Source: Chitinimonas taiwanensis DSM 18899
GTDB taxonomy: Bacteria; Pseudomonadota; Gammaproteobacteria; Burkholderiales; Chitinimonadaceae
Direction of reading: 5' to 3'
Assembly: GCF_900119825.1 (NCBI RefSeq)
Contig: NZ_FPKR01000010.1
Span: 1-64,000 of the forward strand
DNA: 64,000 nt
Numbering within the stretch: the stretch's first letter is position 1; every line of letters begins with the position of its first letter. This document shows, piece by piece, positions 17,287 to 26,064 of the stretch. The notes under the pieces are model-generated. The model was not told the origin of the DNA. It ran no database searches and worked only from the letters and a program-made list of their open reading frames with translations. A program made the translations under genes and the position numbers.

Positions 17287-18480
17287 ATGTTGATTGCAAA
17301 ATTAATATGCCCTGCAGGCGTCGGTATGCGACTGGCTAGTGTCATTGGCTGGGGTTTGGCAATTTCAACCGTAATTTTCTTGTATGAGGTTTATTCCAAG
17401 TTGGGCGGTGTGGCTCCCTACTATTATGCGATGAGATTCTATCTGCCTTTGGTTGTTGCTGCATGTGTATTAAGTATTGCTTTTTCTTTTATCGACTCTG
17501 ATCGGGCAGCAAGCTATTGGGGCTTTATATGGTTGCCTAGTTTGGTTGCGGGGGTGGTTGCAATGCCCATCTTGGATGTATTAAAGGGCAGACATGAAGA
17601 GAGCATAGAGAGGCTTTCCTATGCTGTTGAGCCCAGCGGTATAAAGATTATTAAACTCTATCGGGACGATTTTCCTAGTGTGGATAGGCATACTGACTGG
17701 CGATACGAGTGGAATGGAAAGCGCTTGGTGATGTGGCATGGCGAGTATCGCAGTGAGGGGCTGGGGCTGTCAGGGTATGACGGTTATCAGCTGAAGGGCG
17801 ATAATGTCCTAAGCATAAAGGTTGGAGATGGAGATTCCCGATCGCCAGTTGGGCATTTGTCGGTGCCTGCCATTGATTATTCTGCAATTGAGCCATTTGT
17901 TCGCTTGGATGGAGGGCGTGAGTCTGTTTCTCCTAAAGGTGCGTGGTTATGGCCAAAGCAATTGGGTACGGTATTGTATCAATATGAAGATCACATCGAG
18001 ACGGCACTTTTTATTGATTGGCTGGCAGAGGGGCAAGCCTACTATGCTACCCAGGTAGAGTTATATAACTATTCTGGTAGAGATATTGTTCGAGTGAAGA
18101 TTAATGGTTGGGATTTGCTCTCATTAAATCCTCGTCTTGCTACGGAGTGCGACTATGCGGAGGTGCGATACATCCCCGTCGTCATTGGTAAGCGCATTTG
18201 GCTTGAGTGGCAATATGGCGATGATCAGAGTTGGCATTCTGCTGTTAATGACCACCTCCCGTCTGAACCAAGCTTTCCTGCTGGTGCTGGGGGGCGGTCC
18301 AGAAAGATAAAGGTGCTTCTCGGTCAGTATGGTGAAATGTCTGTAAGTAGGCAGATTGCTTATATTCCTAAGGAAAATCTAAAGACTAATCAGCAGAAAA
18401 TGGTGATTGATGAGGGTGAGGCGTTGCATGCTGATTTTAAGAGCAAATATATCGCGTGTATGCCGAATGGTGCTGGCTAG
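17287..18480 (+). CDS. orphan membrane protein of unknown function
   Basis: 397 residues from ATG 17287 (AGGGAG five bases upstream; GTG 17281 is a weaker choice). Three or four hydrophobic segments in the first 110 residues (SVIGWGLAISTVIFLYEVY, FYLPLVVAACVLSIAFSFI, WLPSLVAGVVAMPIL), then a large soluble part of about 280 residues rich in Trp, Tyr and Asp (DWRYEWNGKRLVMWHGEYR, ALFIDWLAEGQAYYATQVELYNYSG), probably beta-rich. I do not recognise the family. AT-rich codon use unlike guaA or the following genes and no co-oriented partner, which suggests acquisition by transfer. Confidence 0.65.
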   Translation: MLIAKLICPAGVGMRLASVIGWGLAISTVIFLYEVYSKLGGVAPYYYAMRFYLPLVVAACVLSIAFSFIDSDRAASYWGFIWLPSLVAGVVAMPILDVLKGRHEESIERLSYAVEPSGIKIIKLYRDDFPSVDRHTDWRYEWNGKRLVMWHGEYRSEGLGLSGYDGYQLKGDNVLSIKVGDGDSRSPVGHLSVPAIDYSAIEPFVRLDGGRESVSPKGAWLWPKQLGTVLYQYEDHIETALFIDWLAEGQAYYATQVELYNYSGRDIVRVKINGWDLLSLNPRLATECDYAEVRYIPVVIGKRIWLEWQYGDDQSWHSAVNDHLPSEPSFPAGAGGRSRKIKVLLGQYGEMSVSRQIAYIPKENLKTNQQKMVIDEGEALHADFKSKYIACMPNGAG

Positions 18481-18787
18481 CAAGATGCATCAAAACACTG
18501 GAAGTCTAATCGCCTGCGACTTGGCGCCCGATTTAGCGCGGTGCTCAAGGTCGCCTGTCTTACGTAAGCACCGATAGAAGAGATTGTTATCTACAGCGCT
18601 CACCGCCATGTCGGGGCGCTGTAGAGTTGACGGGCTGGCTGTGCTTGGCTGCCTGGGTCTATGGCTTGGGTTTCACGCTCTTTCTGGTAGTGCCTCTGGT
18701 GTTTGTCTTCATATTGAGTCGGATCACGCCTTGTTTCAGTAGCAGCTACAGGGTTTGCAATAGCGAGCTACCCCCAACATTCCGAAC
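18481..18787 (+). other. AT-rich intergenic region with a possible small membrane ORF
   Basis: 307 bases between two convergent genes. It contains one notable frame: TTG at 18627 to TAA at 18791, 54 residues, with a hydrophobic run (WLCLAAWVYGLGFTLFLVV continuing PLVFVFIL) that would make a membrane helix. There is no clear SD and its end overlaps the MFS gene on the other strand, so it is recorded only as a possibility, perhaps the remnant of a broken gene. No strong terminator was seen. Confidence 0.3.
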
Positions 18788-20065
18788 TTAATGCGCAGAT
18801 GGGGCTACACCAGCCGCTGAATAGGTTGGCATCACCCGGTCCGGCACCAATGGCGCCAAGCCCCGCAGCCGCAATGCAATGGCGAGGCAAGCCAGCAGTG
18901 TGAGCAGCAGGAAACTCACCAGGCCAGACCAGCCGGCCAGCGGCCAGAGTAGGCCGCTTAGCCAGCCTATCAGGCTGCCGCCCAGGTAGTAGGCGGTCAG
19001 GTAGAGCGCGGAAGCCAGGGCGCGTGCCTGCAGCGCGCGTCGGCCCACCCAGCTGCTGGCCACCGAATGGGCGCCAAAGAAGCCCAGGGTGGCGATGGCG
19101 AGGCCCAGGATGATCAGGGGCAGCGGGTCGAGCAGGGTGAGCAGCAGTCCAACCGCCATGGTGGCCACCATCAACCACAGCACATTGCGCCGCCCGATGC
19201 GGTCGGCCAGCTGACCCGCCCAGGCCGAGGCACCCATGCCCAGTACATACAGCAGGAAAACGAGGCCCAGCTGGGCTGAGCTCAGCGAGTAGGGCGCGGC
19301 ATGCAGGCGGTAGCCAAGGTAGTTGTAAAGGCTGACAAAGCAACCCATCAGCAGAAAGGCGCTGGTGAACAGCCAGGGCAGGCCAGGGTCCCGCCAATGC
19401 TGGCGTGCATCGCGCCATAGCTGGGCCAGGCCGACTGGCTTCGGCTGGAAATGGCGTGATGGGGGCAGGCTGTGCCAGAACAGGCCGGCGCAGACCAGGC
19501 CCAGCCCGCCCAGCGCGGCCAGCGCGACCGGCCAGGCAAACCATTCGGCCAGCAGGGCGGTCAGAAAGCGCCCCAGCATGCCGCCCAGCGCATTGCCAGC
19601 GATATACAGGCCCATCACCCGGCCCAGCACCGCTGGCTCGATCTCTTCGCTCAGATAGGCCATGGCCACCGCTGGCAGGCCTGCCAGTACCAGGCCCAGG
19701 GCGGCGCGCAGCCAGAGCAGGCTAGTGAAGTCGGGCGCCCAGGCGCTGAGCAGCATCAGCAGTGCGCCTAGGGCCAGTGCGGCATTCATGACCGGCTTGC
19801 GCCCGAGCCGGTCGGCCAGCAGGCTGGCTGGAATCAGTCCCAAGGCCAGCATGCCGGTGCTGGCCGAGACCACCCCGCTGGCCGTGGCTGCGCTGACCGC
19901 AAAGGCCTGCGAGAACTGCGGCATCAGCGGCTGCAGGCTGTAGACCATGGCAAAGGTGCCAAAGCCACCGATAAAGGCGCCGAAGGCTGTGCGCCGAAAG
20001 GCGGGGCTGGCGGTGCTTAGCTTCAGGGACGGCTGGATGGGTGCGGCAAGGGTAGCGGCAGACAT
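18788..20065 (-). CDS. MFS transporter (YnfM/AraJ-like drug or metabolite exporter)
   Basis: 425 residues, twelve predicted membrane helices in two sets of six. Loop 2-3 motif ADRLGRKPVM and its repeat in the second half ADRIGRRNVLWLM are the MFS signature; helix 5 motif GNALGGMLGRFL is typical of drug:H+ antiporters of the YnfM group. Substrate unknown. A LysR regulator is divergent from it with 99 bases between, which suggests regulation by that protein. Confidence 0.88.
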   Translation of the reverse strand: MSAATLAAPIQPSLKLSTASPAFRRTAFGAFIGGFGTFAMVYSLQPLMPQFSQAFAVSAATASGVVSASTGMLALGLIPASLLADRLGRKPVMNAALALGALLMLLSAWAPDFTSLLWLRAALGLVLAGLPAVAMAYLSEEIEPAVLGRVMGLYIAGNALGGMLGRFLTALLAEWFAWPVALAALGGLGLVCAGLFWHSLPPSRHFQPKPVGLAQLWRDARQHWRDPGLPWLFTSAFLLMGCFVSLYNYLGYRLHAAPYSLSSAQLGLVFLLYVLGMGASAWAGQLADRIGRRNVLWLMVATMAVGLLLTLLDPLPLIILGLAIATLGFFGAHSVASSWVGRRALQARALASALYLTAYYLGGSLIGWLSGLLWPLAGWSGLVSFLLLTLLACLAIALRLRGLAPLVPDRVMPTYSAAGVAPSAH

Positions 20066-20164
20066 GGATTTCAGACGCAGCAGGACGATGGCTGCATGCT
20101 AGGGCTGGCACTTACTGGCAGTCCAATATATGTTTCTGCTGGTATTCATACTTTGGAAATATCA

Positions 20165-21058
20165 ATGGAGCTGCGTCATCTGCGCTATTTCGTGGCCGTG
20201 GCCGAGGAGCTGCATTTCACCCGCGCCGCCCAGCGCCTGCATATCGGCCAGCCGCCGCTCAGTCAGCAGATTCGTGCACTGGAGGAGGAGATCGGTGCCC
20301 AGCTGTTCGAGCGCCATCAACGCCGCGTGCAGCTGACCGAGGCCGGCCAGCTTTTCCTGGTGCGCGCGCGGCGCATTCTGGCTGACGCGGCGGCGGCGGC
20401 CGAGCAGGCGCGCCGGGTTGCGCAGGGTGAGGTGGGTGAGTTGCGCCTGGGTTTCACCTCGTCCTTGCCCTTCACCAACCTGTTGCCGGCCGTGCTGCAC
20501 GACTTCCGCGCGGCCTGGCCAGAGGTGCGCCTGAGCCTGCGCGAGCTGTTCACCGCTCAGCAGTTCGAGGCACTGGCGGCCGGCAGCCTGGACGTAGGCT
20601 TTGTGCGCTTTACCGGCCTGGAAGCCCCCGAGGGCATCGTGCTGCGTGAGATCCACCGCGACCCCTTGCGCGTGGTGCTGCCGGCCCAGCATGCGCTGGC
20701 CGCACAGCCGGCGCTGGCGCTCGCGCAGCTGCGCGATGAGGGCTTTATCAGCTATCCGCGTGAGGTGGGCACCGGCCTGCCGGTGCTGGTGCGCCAGCTG
20801 TGTGCGCGCAGCGGCTTTAGCCCGCGCGTGGTGCAGGAAGCCGGCGAGGCGACTACCCAGATCGGTCTGGTGGCGGCTGGCCTCGGCATTGCCGTGCTGC
20901 CCTCGCCGCTGGAATGCGTGCAGATGCCCGGTGTACGTTATCTGCCCATTCTGGATGAGGGCGCGCATCTGTCGCTGGCGCTGGCCCATGCGAGCCAGGA
21001 CAAGTCGCCGCGCTTGCAGCATTTTCTGGCCGTCTTGCAGCAGCGCCTGAGTAGTTAG
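20165..21058 (+). CDS. LysR-family transcriptional regulator
   Basis: 297 residues from ATG 20165 (MELRHLRYFVAVAEELHFTRAAQRLHIGQPPLSQQIRALEEEIG), the canonical LysR winged helix-turn-helix start; an upstream ATG at 20096 would add 23 residues. The effector-binding domain follows from about residue 90 (GELRLGFTSSLPFTNLLPAVL), of the CatR/CbnR/BenM-like group. It is divergent from the MFS exporter gene and most likely controls it, activating in response to an unknown, possibly aromatic, ligand. Confidence 0.92.
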   Translation: MELRHLRYFVAVAEELHFTRAAQRLHIGQPPLSQQIRALEEEIGAQLFERHQRRVQLTEAGQLFLVRARRILADAAAAAEQARRVAQGEVGELRLGFTSSLPFTNLLPAVLHDFRAAWPEVRLSLRELFTAQQFEALAAGSLDVGFVRFTGLEAPEGIVLREIHRDPLRVVLPAQHALAAQPALALAQLRDEGFISYPREVGTGLPVLVRQLCARSGFSPRVVQEAGEATTQIGLVAAGLGIAVLPSPLECVQMPGVRYLPILDEGAHLSLALAHASQDKSPRLQHFLAVLQQRLSS

Positions 21059-21122
21059 CGCCTGGGTTGGGTGGGAAATGCGCTTTTGCCGCGTGTGAGT
21101 GGGAAAGGTAGGCGCACTCGCC

Positions 21123-21857
21123 TCAAGCCAGTTGTTGGCGGACCAGCGCAGTGACCGCCTCCGCGTCATCGCCATGCATGATCGTGCAGTCCTTCTTGCT
21201 GGCACGTTGCAAGATGAAGGACTTGCGCGTGGTCAGTGCCATCTCGGTGACCTTGCAGTCAAAGAAGAAGCCGCTGCCCTTATCGATACGGCCATCGACC
21301 GATTCCAGGCTCAGTTCGCCAAAGCCCTCATACGGTTCATTCGGCCGGCTTGGATGTAGGCCACGCCAGTAATAGAACAGCTTGCGGTCAGGCAGGTTGA
21401 CGCAGCTGGCCACGCTCTCCCAATTGGCCGCTAACTGGCCCTGCTTGTCGTAGGCCTTGCCTTGCAGCTTGACGGTGCCGCTGCTGGGGTCGGCGCGGAT
21501 TTCCAGAAAGCTCAACGCGGAGACTTCGTCCTGCTTGATGTTCTCCCACCAATATCCCTCTAGCCGTGCGCAGAAATCCTGTAGCGGGGTATTCGCGGCC
21601 GGCTGGCTGACTTGCTGTGCATCTTGCAGCAGTGCATGCGGCTTGAAGTAGGCGAAAGCACCCACCAGCAGAATGAGCAGCACCAGCACGCCCAGCATGC
21701 CGCTCACGGCCAGCCACTGGGTTTGCCCCACCGTCTTCAGCGCGACGGCGCCCAGCACCGACTCCATGATCAGGGCGAGCAGCACAAAGAAGCCGAGATA
21801 GGTTTTGACTGCGCCGATCAGGCTGCTGCGGCTGTCGGTGGGCTGGGATTCGGGCAT
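21123..21857 (-). CDS. unrecognised two-helix membrane protein
   Basis: 244 residues. Two hydrophobic segments close together (VKTYLGFFVLLALIMESVLGAVAL and WLAVSGMLGVLVLLILLVGAF) act as a membrane hairpin; the following 170 residues are soluble and look beta-rich (LEGYWWENIKQDEVSALSFLEIR, GTVKLQGKAYDKQGQLAANW, RKLFYYWRGLHPSRPNEPYEG, GSGFFFDCKVTEMALTTRKSFIL), like a lipocalin-type or SMODS-associated beta barrel. That comparison is tentative. Ends convergently with lysR. Confidence 0.65.
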   Translation of the reverse strand: MPESQPTDSRSSLIGAVKTYLGFFVLLALIMESVLGAVALKTVGQTQWLAVSGMLGVLVLLILLVGAFAYFKPHALLQDAQQVSQPAANTPLQDFCARLEGYWWENIKQDEVSALSFLEIRADPSSGTVKLQGKAYDKQGQLAANWESVASCVNLPDRKLFYYWRGLHPSRPNEPYEGFGELSLESVDGRIDKGSGFFFDCKVTEMALTTRKSFILQRASKKDCTIMHGDDAEAVTALVRQQLA

Positions 21858-21982
21858 GGGCGTGGCCAGAGAGTGGAATCAGCTTCACCATAGCTCACGC
21901 CAGCTGCGGCGAGCGGGCGGCGCGGTTTAGAATGCGCGCCGGGCTTGGCGCCGCCGCCAGGCCAAAACGAAAGCGGTTCACC

Positions 21983-22489
21983 ATGCACAATCAAGACATC
22001 GAATACTGGGCCGAGCAGGCGCGTCATCTGCTCGAACTGATCAACCCGGCCGACCCCGAGCGCGCCGAGGCGCAGCATGAAACCTTCCTGTCCGAGCTTG
22101 CGGTAAAGGACGAAGACGAGCTCGACAGCACGGTGGCGCTGATGCACACCCTGCAGGAAGTCATTGTTGGCGAGGCGAGTTTTCAGGCCAGCTGGCGTGG
22201 TAAGGCTGAGCTGATCGAAGCGCTCGAGGCCCTGCTGCCCGAGCCAGAGCTGCGCATAGACTGGGGCGGCGATAGCGAGGACGAGGACTTCCTGGCCGCG
22301 GTCACCGTGCCGCAGCTGTTGCGTCGCGCATTCTTATCCTTGCAGGATGCCGGCTATACGCTGTGGTGCTGGAATAGCGAAAGCGACAGCTATGTGGGCT
22401 GGATCAGCCGCAGCGTGGACGAAACCCAGCTGGTCGAGGTGTATTACGGCCTGGGGCTGGATGTGCGTCTGGCCGAGGATCTGGGCTAG
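21983..22489 (+). CDS. acidic cytosolic protein of unknown function
   Basis: 168 residues from ATG 21983 (AAAGCGG upstream; an earlier frame start at 21932 adds an unlikely basic leader). Strongly acidic, no membrane helix or signal. N-terminal helical half (EYWAEQARHLLELINPADPERAEAQHETFLSEL), then LRIDWGGDSEDEDFLAAVTVPQLLRRAFLSL and a C-terminal part GYTLWCWNSESDSYVGWISR. The last part resembles small DUF6630/SMI1-like folds, without certainty. Divergent from the 21123-21857 gene with about 125 bases between. Confidence 0.65.
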   Translation: MHNQDIEYWAEQARHLLELINPADPERAEAQHETFLSELAVKDEDELDSTVALMHTLQEVIVGEASFQASWRGKAELIEALEALLPEPELRIDWGGDSEDEDFLAAVTVPQLLRRAFLSLQDAGYTLWCWNSESDSYVGWISRSVDETQLVEVYYGLGLDVRLAEDLG

Positions 22490-22592
22490 TCGTGCTGTAT
22501 GCCACAGCCGCAGGCGCTTTCCGGCCGGCGGCTTGGCTTTATGCCTGCTTTGTGTGAAGGTTCGCATGTTTCAACCTATCCGGTTCTAAAAC

Positions 22593-24116
22593 ATGAAGAC
22601 CTTCGCGATCGCGTTTTCTCTCTTGCTGGCCACCCCGGTGCTGGCCAGCACGGCTACCCACGAGGTGGCCGGTATTGCCTGGCAAAAGGGCGATGTGGCC
22701 GCCGCCTTTGCGCTGGCCAAGTCCAGCAACAAGCCGCTATTCCTGTACTGGGGCGCCAACTGGTGCCCGCCGTGCAATCAGGTCAAGGCCACCATCTTCA
22801 ACCGCCAGGAATTCATCGAGCGCTCGCGCGCCTTTATTCCCGTCTATATCGACGGCGACAGCCCGGGGGCCCAGAAGCTCGGTAGCCAGTTCAAGGTACG
22901 CGGCTATCCGACCATGATTCTGTTCAAGCCGGACGGCACCGAGCTGACCCGCCTGCCGGGCGAAGTGGATGCTGAGCGCTATCTGCAGACCCTGACCCTG
23001 GGCCTGTCGGCTGCCCGCCCAGTGAAGGCCACCCTGGCCGCCGCGCTGCGCGATGGTAAGAGCCTGGCTGGCGATGAGTGGCGCCTGTTGGCTGATTATT
23101 CCTGGGATACCGACGAGGCCCAGCTGGTGCCCGACCGCAAGCTGGCCGAGACTCTGCTCAAACTGGCGGCCGCCGTGCCCAAGACGCAACCCGAGGTGGG
23201 CGCCCGCCTGCAGCTGAAGGCGCTGGCCGCTGCGGCCACTGCCGAAACACCGCCCGCGCTGGATAAGGCGGCGGGCCTCGCCACTGTGCAGCGTGTGCTG
23301 GCCGACCCGCGCCTCGCGCGCGCCAACTTCGATGTGCTGGTCAATTACGCCGCCGATATCGCCACGCTGCTTGCCGCGCCGAAGTCGCCCGAGCGTGCGC
23401 CGCTGCTGGCCGCCTGGAACAAGGCGCTGCAGCAGCTGGCGGTGGACCGCAGCCTGTCCACCACCGACCGCCTCGGTGCGGTGACCGCGCAGGTCGCCCT
23501 GGCCAAACAGGCCGGCAACGCAGCGCTGCCGCCGGCCTTGCTCAAGCAGGTGCGCGAGCGCGTGGCGGAAGCCGACCAGCAGACCAGCAATGGCTATGAG
23601 CGCCAGTCGGTGATCAGTACCGCCGCCTATACGCTGACCGAGGCCGGCCTGATCGGCGAATCGGACGCACTGCTACAGGCCGAGCTCAAGCGCTCGCATT
23701 CGCCGTATTACTTCATGCTCTCGCTGGCCAGCAATGCCAAGAAGCGCGGTGACAAGGCTGCCGCGCTGAACTGGTATGAGCAGGCCTACCAGAAGTCGGA
23801 AGGCCCGGCCACGCGCCTGCAATGGGGTAGCAGCTACATCAGCGCGCTGATCGAGCTGGCGCCGCAGGATGAGGCGCGCATCGAGAAGGCCACCCTGGCG
23901 GTGCTGGCCGAGGTGGCGGCGACCCAGAACGCGTTTTACGAGCGTAACCGGCGTTCGCTGGAAAAGATCGTGGCCAAGCTGCATGCCTGGAACCAGGACA
24001 AGCAGCACCAAGCCGTGGTGCAGCGCAGCCTGGGCCAGCTGGGCGGTATTTGCGCCAAGCTGCCCGCCAAGGATGCGCAAAAGCCGATCTGCCAGGGCTT
24101 GCTGAAGTCTGCTTGA
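22593..24116 (+). CDS. periplasmic thioredoxin-like protein with long helical extension
   Basis: 507 residues. Signal peptide 1-19, then a thioredoxin fold (about 25-140) with redox motif WCPPCNQ and the cis-Pro loop GYPTMILFKPDG, followed by 360 residues of alpha-helical repeat sequence (TPR-like pieces such as KKRGDKAAALNWYEQAYQKSEG). The DsbD-gamma/DUF255-like front suggests a disulfide reductase or heme/cytochrome maturation role in the periplasm; the long tail is likely a partner-binding scaffold. Two late Cys (GGICAKL, KPICQG) could form a disulfide. Single gene with its own terminator. Confidence 0.87.
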   Translation: MKTFAIAFSLLLATPVLASTATHEVAGIAWQKGDVAAAFALAKSSNKPLFLYWGANWCPPCNQVKATIFNRQEFIERSRAFIPVYIDGDSPGAQKLGSQFKVRGYPTMILFKPDGTELTRLPGEVDAERYLQTLTLGLSAARPVKATLAAALRDGKSLAGDEWRLLADYSWDTDEAQLVPDRKLAETLLKLAAAVPKTQPEVGARLQLKALAAAATAETPPALDKAAGLATVQRVLADPRLARANFDVLVNYAADIATLLAAPKSPERAPLLAAWNKALQQLAVDRSLSTTDRLGAVTAQVALAKQAGNAALPPALLKQVRERVAEADQQTSNGYERQSVISTAAYTLTEAGLIGESDALLQAELKRSHSPYYFMLSLASNAKKRGDKAAALNWYEQAYQKSEGPATRLQWGSSYISALIELAPQDEARIEKATLAVLAEVAATQNAFYERNRRSLEKIVAKLHAWNQDKQHQAVVQRSLGQLGGICAKLPAKDAQKPICQGLLKSA

Positions 24117-24132
24117 GCGGTGGCGTGAACAT

Positions 24133-24162
24133 AAAGTGGCCAGCTTGCGCTGGCCTTTTTTT
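24133..24162 (+). terminator. terminator after the thioredoxin-like gene
   Basis: GGCCAGC (24138-24144), loop TTGC, GCTGGCC (24149-24155) then seven T. It may also serve the convergent gene ending at 24172. Confidence 0.88.
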
Positions 24163-24171
24163 ATGTTGCGC

Positions 24172-25098
24172 TCAGCGCCGCCGCTGGATGCCGCCCAAGA
24201 GACCGAGGCCGAGCAAGGCCAAGCCAGCACTGCCGGGCAGCGGAAGCTGGCCGGCAGGCGGCGCATCGACACTCGCGCTTACCCCTTCGAACAGGAAGAG
24301 ATTGTCGTTGTAGTCCTGGTCGCCACCGCCCCAGCTGTCCTCGAAGCCGACCAGATAGCGCCCTACGCCAAGCTTGAGCGCCTTGGTATGGATGCGCCCA
24401 TCGTTCCAGCCCAGCGGGTCGATATTGTTGATCGTCTCGCCGCTGAAGAAATAATGGGTATCTGGGTAGTGGATGCGGTCGGCCTGGTAGTGCAGCACGC
24501 TGGCCTGCAGGCCGAAAACCAGGCTGTCGCCTGCCGTCAGGCCGCTGATTTCGCGCGATTGGCCGATCTGACCCGGTGCGCACTGATTCCCGGCCTTGGC
24601 CTGAGCATAGCTGCAGCCGCCGCGGGTCTGGAACAGGGTGTTCGCGCTGCTGAGCGGGTTGTAGCCGGCCAGCTGATTGCTGCCACCGCTTGCATAGATG
24701 GGCGCCCAGAAATCGGCTGCATTGAAGGGCGTGCTGCCGGCATGGGCGAGGAAGAGCCAGGAATCGCGCGCGGCACCGGTGCCCAGAAAGCTCACTCTTA
24801 CCGTGCTGCCGGTGGCAATCAGGCCCGCGCCATTGTCCTGCTGCAGCGGGGCATGCTTCAGCTGGGCGAGCAGGCTCGCGTCGATATTGAAGCCGGCATC
24901 GCCATTACCTAGCGCATAACGCGAGAACCATTCGTTCTCGCCCGCCGTGCCGCTCGGCGCGCTGATGATCTGGGTAGGGGCGCTGCTGCCCGTCCAGCCG
25001 CTGCCATTGTTGCTGGCGGGTAGCAAGGCACTCAGCGTGTAGGCGTGCGCGACGCTGCTGGCCAGCGCAAGGCTGGCGGCGATCAGTGTGTGTTTCAT
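24172..25098 (-). CDS. secreted DUF4114-type protein with PEP-CTERM-like sorting tail
   Basis: 308 residues. Signal peptide 1-19 (MKHTLIAASLALASSVAHA). The C-terminal third contains GFEDSWGGGDQDYNDNLFLFEG, the Asp-rich calcium-type motif of DUF4114 domains. It ends PPAGQLPLPGSAG, a hydrophobic run LALLGLGLLGG, then basic IQRRR: the layout of a PEP-CTERM/VPLPA-CTERM sorting signal, with PLPG instead of PEP. Such proteins are recognised by an exosortase and placed on the cell surface or in exopolysaccharide. Exosortase genes are not in the window. One Cys pair (GGCSYAQAKAGNQCAPG) may form a disulfide loop. Confidence 0.82.
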   Translation of the reverse strand: MKHTLIAASLALASSVAHAYTLSALLPASNNGSGWTGSSAPTQIISAPSGTAGENEWFSRYALGNGDAGFNIDASLLAQLKHAPLQQDNGAGLIATGSTVRVSFLGTGAARDSWLFLAHAGSTPFNAADFWAPIYASGGSNQLAGYNPLSSANTLFQTRGGCSYAQAKAGNQCAPGQIGQSREISGLTAGDSLVFGLQASVLHYQADRIHYPDTHYFFSGETINNIDPLGWNDGRIHTKALKLGVGRYLVGFEDSWGGGDQDYNDNLFLFEGVSASVDAPPAGQLPLPGSAGLALLGLGLLGGIQRRR

Positions 25099-25562
25099 GG
25101 TGTCCCTGTGGGCTTATGGCCTGCCACTTGGGCGGCATGGCCTGTTGTCATTCATGCCCCGGCTGGTCGCCCGGGGCACGCTTCACTCCGCCGTGCCGGA
25201 CCCATGCAGGCCCAGCACGACGCGCCATGTTAGGAAGCGCGCGCCAGCGCCAGCAAGGCGGCGAAATCAGCCATGCCGCTGGTATGCAAGCGTATTGGGA
25301 TATGCGAATCGAGTAGCCGACTCTGGCGGATGGCCAACGGTTTGGTGCGCGTGTGTATTCCGGGCCTGGACGCATGCCGTCGCCGAGCCAAGATTGCCGC
25401 CAAGGCTTGCAGGCAGACGCTTTGCGGCGTGTGAAGTCGTGAGGTGTACGTATTGCGGTCCAGCTGCTCAGCTTTGCGGTCGCGCGTACGCAGTGCCAAA
25501 CGGGAGGGCTGCCGCCTGGGTAGCAAAAAACTTATCCACATCTGGTAAGTGCATGCGCGACG
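25099..25562. other. 464-base non-coding region with a hairpin and one DnaA box
   Basis: No convincing gene on either strand; long frames here (for example 25088-25606 +) have no family features and Cys/Trp/Arg-rich nonsense composition. It contains TGCCCCGG / CCGGGGCA (25155-25162 and 25171-25178), an 8-bp perfect stem, and a perfect DnaA box TTATCCACA at 25532-25540. It should also hold the promoter of the DUF4114 gene and the 3' end of the 163-residue gene's transcript. Confidence 0.45.
25532..25540 (-). promoter_or_regulatory. single consensus DnaA box
   Basis: TTATCCACA, an exact match to the strongest DnaA-binding site (TGTGGATAA on the minus strand). Isolated here; the surrounding bases do not match the repeat near marC. 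Confidence 0.35.
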
Positions 25563-26054
25563 CTACGTTTCGTATTCGGTGCGCTGCGCGCGCAGGCGCT
25601 GATTGAGTTCCATGATCGAGGCTTGCGCAAGCGGGTCCGAGTCGGGCTGCTCAAGGGGAGTCAGTACCAGGCGCCAGCGGCTGCCCCAGGGCCAGCGACG
25701 CGGCGCGATGGACAGGGTCATGATCTGGTCGCCGTAATAGTGGAGGCGCAAGGCGCGCGGTGAGATTGGCCAGTGGGCATGCAGCAGATGGCTGGCATAC
25801 GCATGGGCCAGGTCTTGACGCGCCAGCAGGCGGAAATGCTCGTCCAGCAAGAGGAAGTGATTCGCCTCCTCGAACGGGCAATCCTCATGGGTGATCAGCA
25901 AATAACCGGCCGCGCAGCGGTATTGGGCTTCGAAGCCATAGCCGGGCAGGTGGGTAGCGGTGGGCTGGCCGCGGTGAAAGAGCAGCGAGCTGAGTGGCCA
26001 GCTCGCATAGTCGCCTTGGTGCTGCTCGAGGCTGAACAGATCGATGGGTTGCAT
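25563..26054 (-). CDS. unknown protein encoded after the ALDH7-type gene
   Basis: 163 residues from ATG 26054, ten bases after the stop of the aldehyde dehydrogenase on the same strand, so in one operon. Soluble, no signal. Features: LFSLEQHQGDYASWPLSSLLFHRG at the front, LLITHEDCPFEEANHFLLLDEHFRLLARQDL in the middle, and LRLHYYGDQIMTLSIAPRRWPWGSRWRLVL, a likely beta sheet. Not a family I can name. An upstream frame to 26216 is antisense to the start of nothing known and runs inside the dehydrogenase. Confidence 0.65.
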   Translation of the reverse strand: MQPIDLFSLEQHQGDYASWPLSSLLFHRGQPTATHLPGYGFEAQYRCAAGYLLITHEDCPFEEANHFLLLDEHFRLLARQDLAHAYASHLLHAHWPISPRALRLHYYGDQIMTLSIAPRRWPWGSRWRLVLTPLEQPDSDPLAQASIMELNQRLRAQRTEYET

Positions 26055-26064
26055 CGGTTCGCGT

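Noticed and set aside
25088-25606. 172-codon plus-strand frame in the gap after the DUF4114 gene
   Set aside because: Cys/Arg/Trp-rich composition, no SD, no family match, overlapping the start of the neighbour; treated as non-coding.
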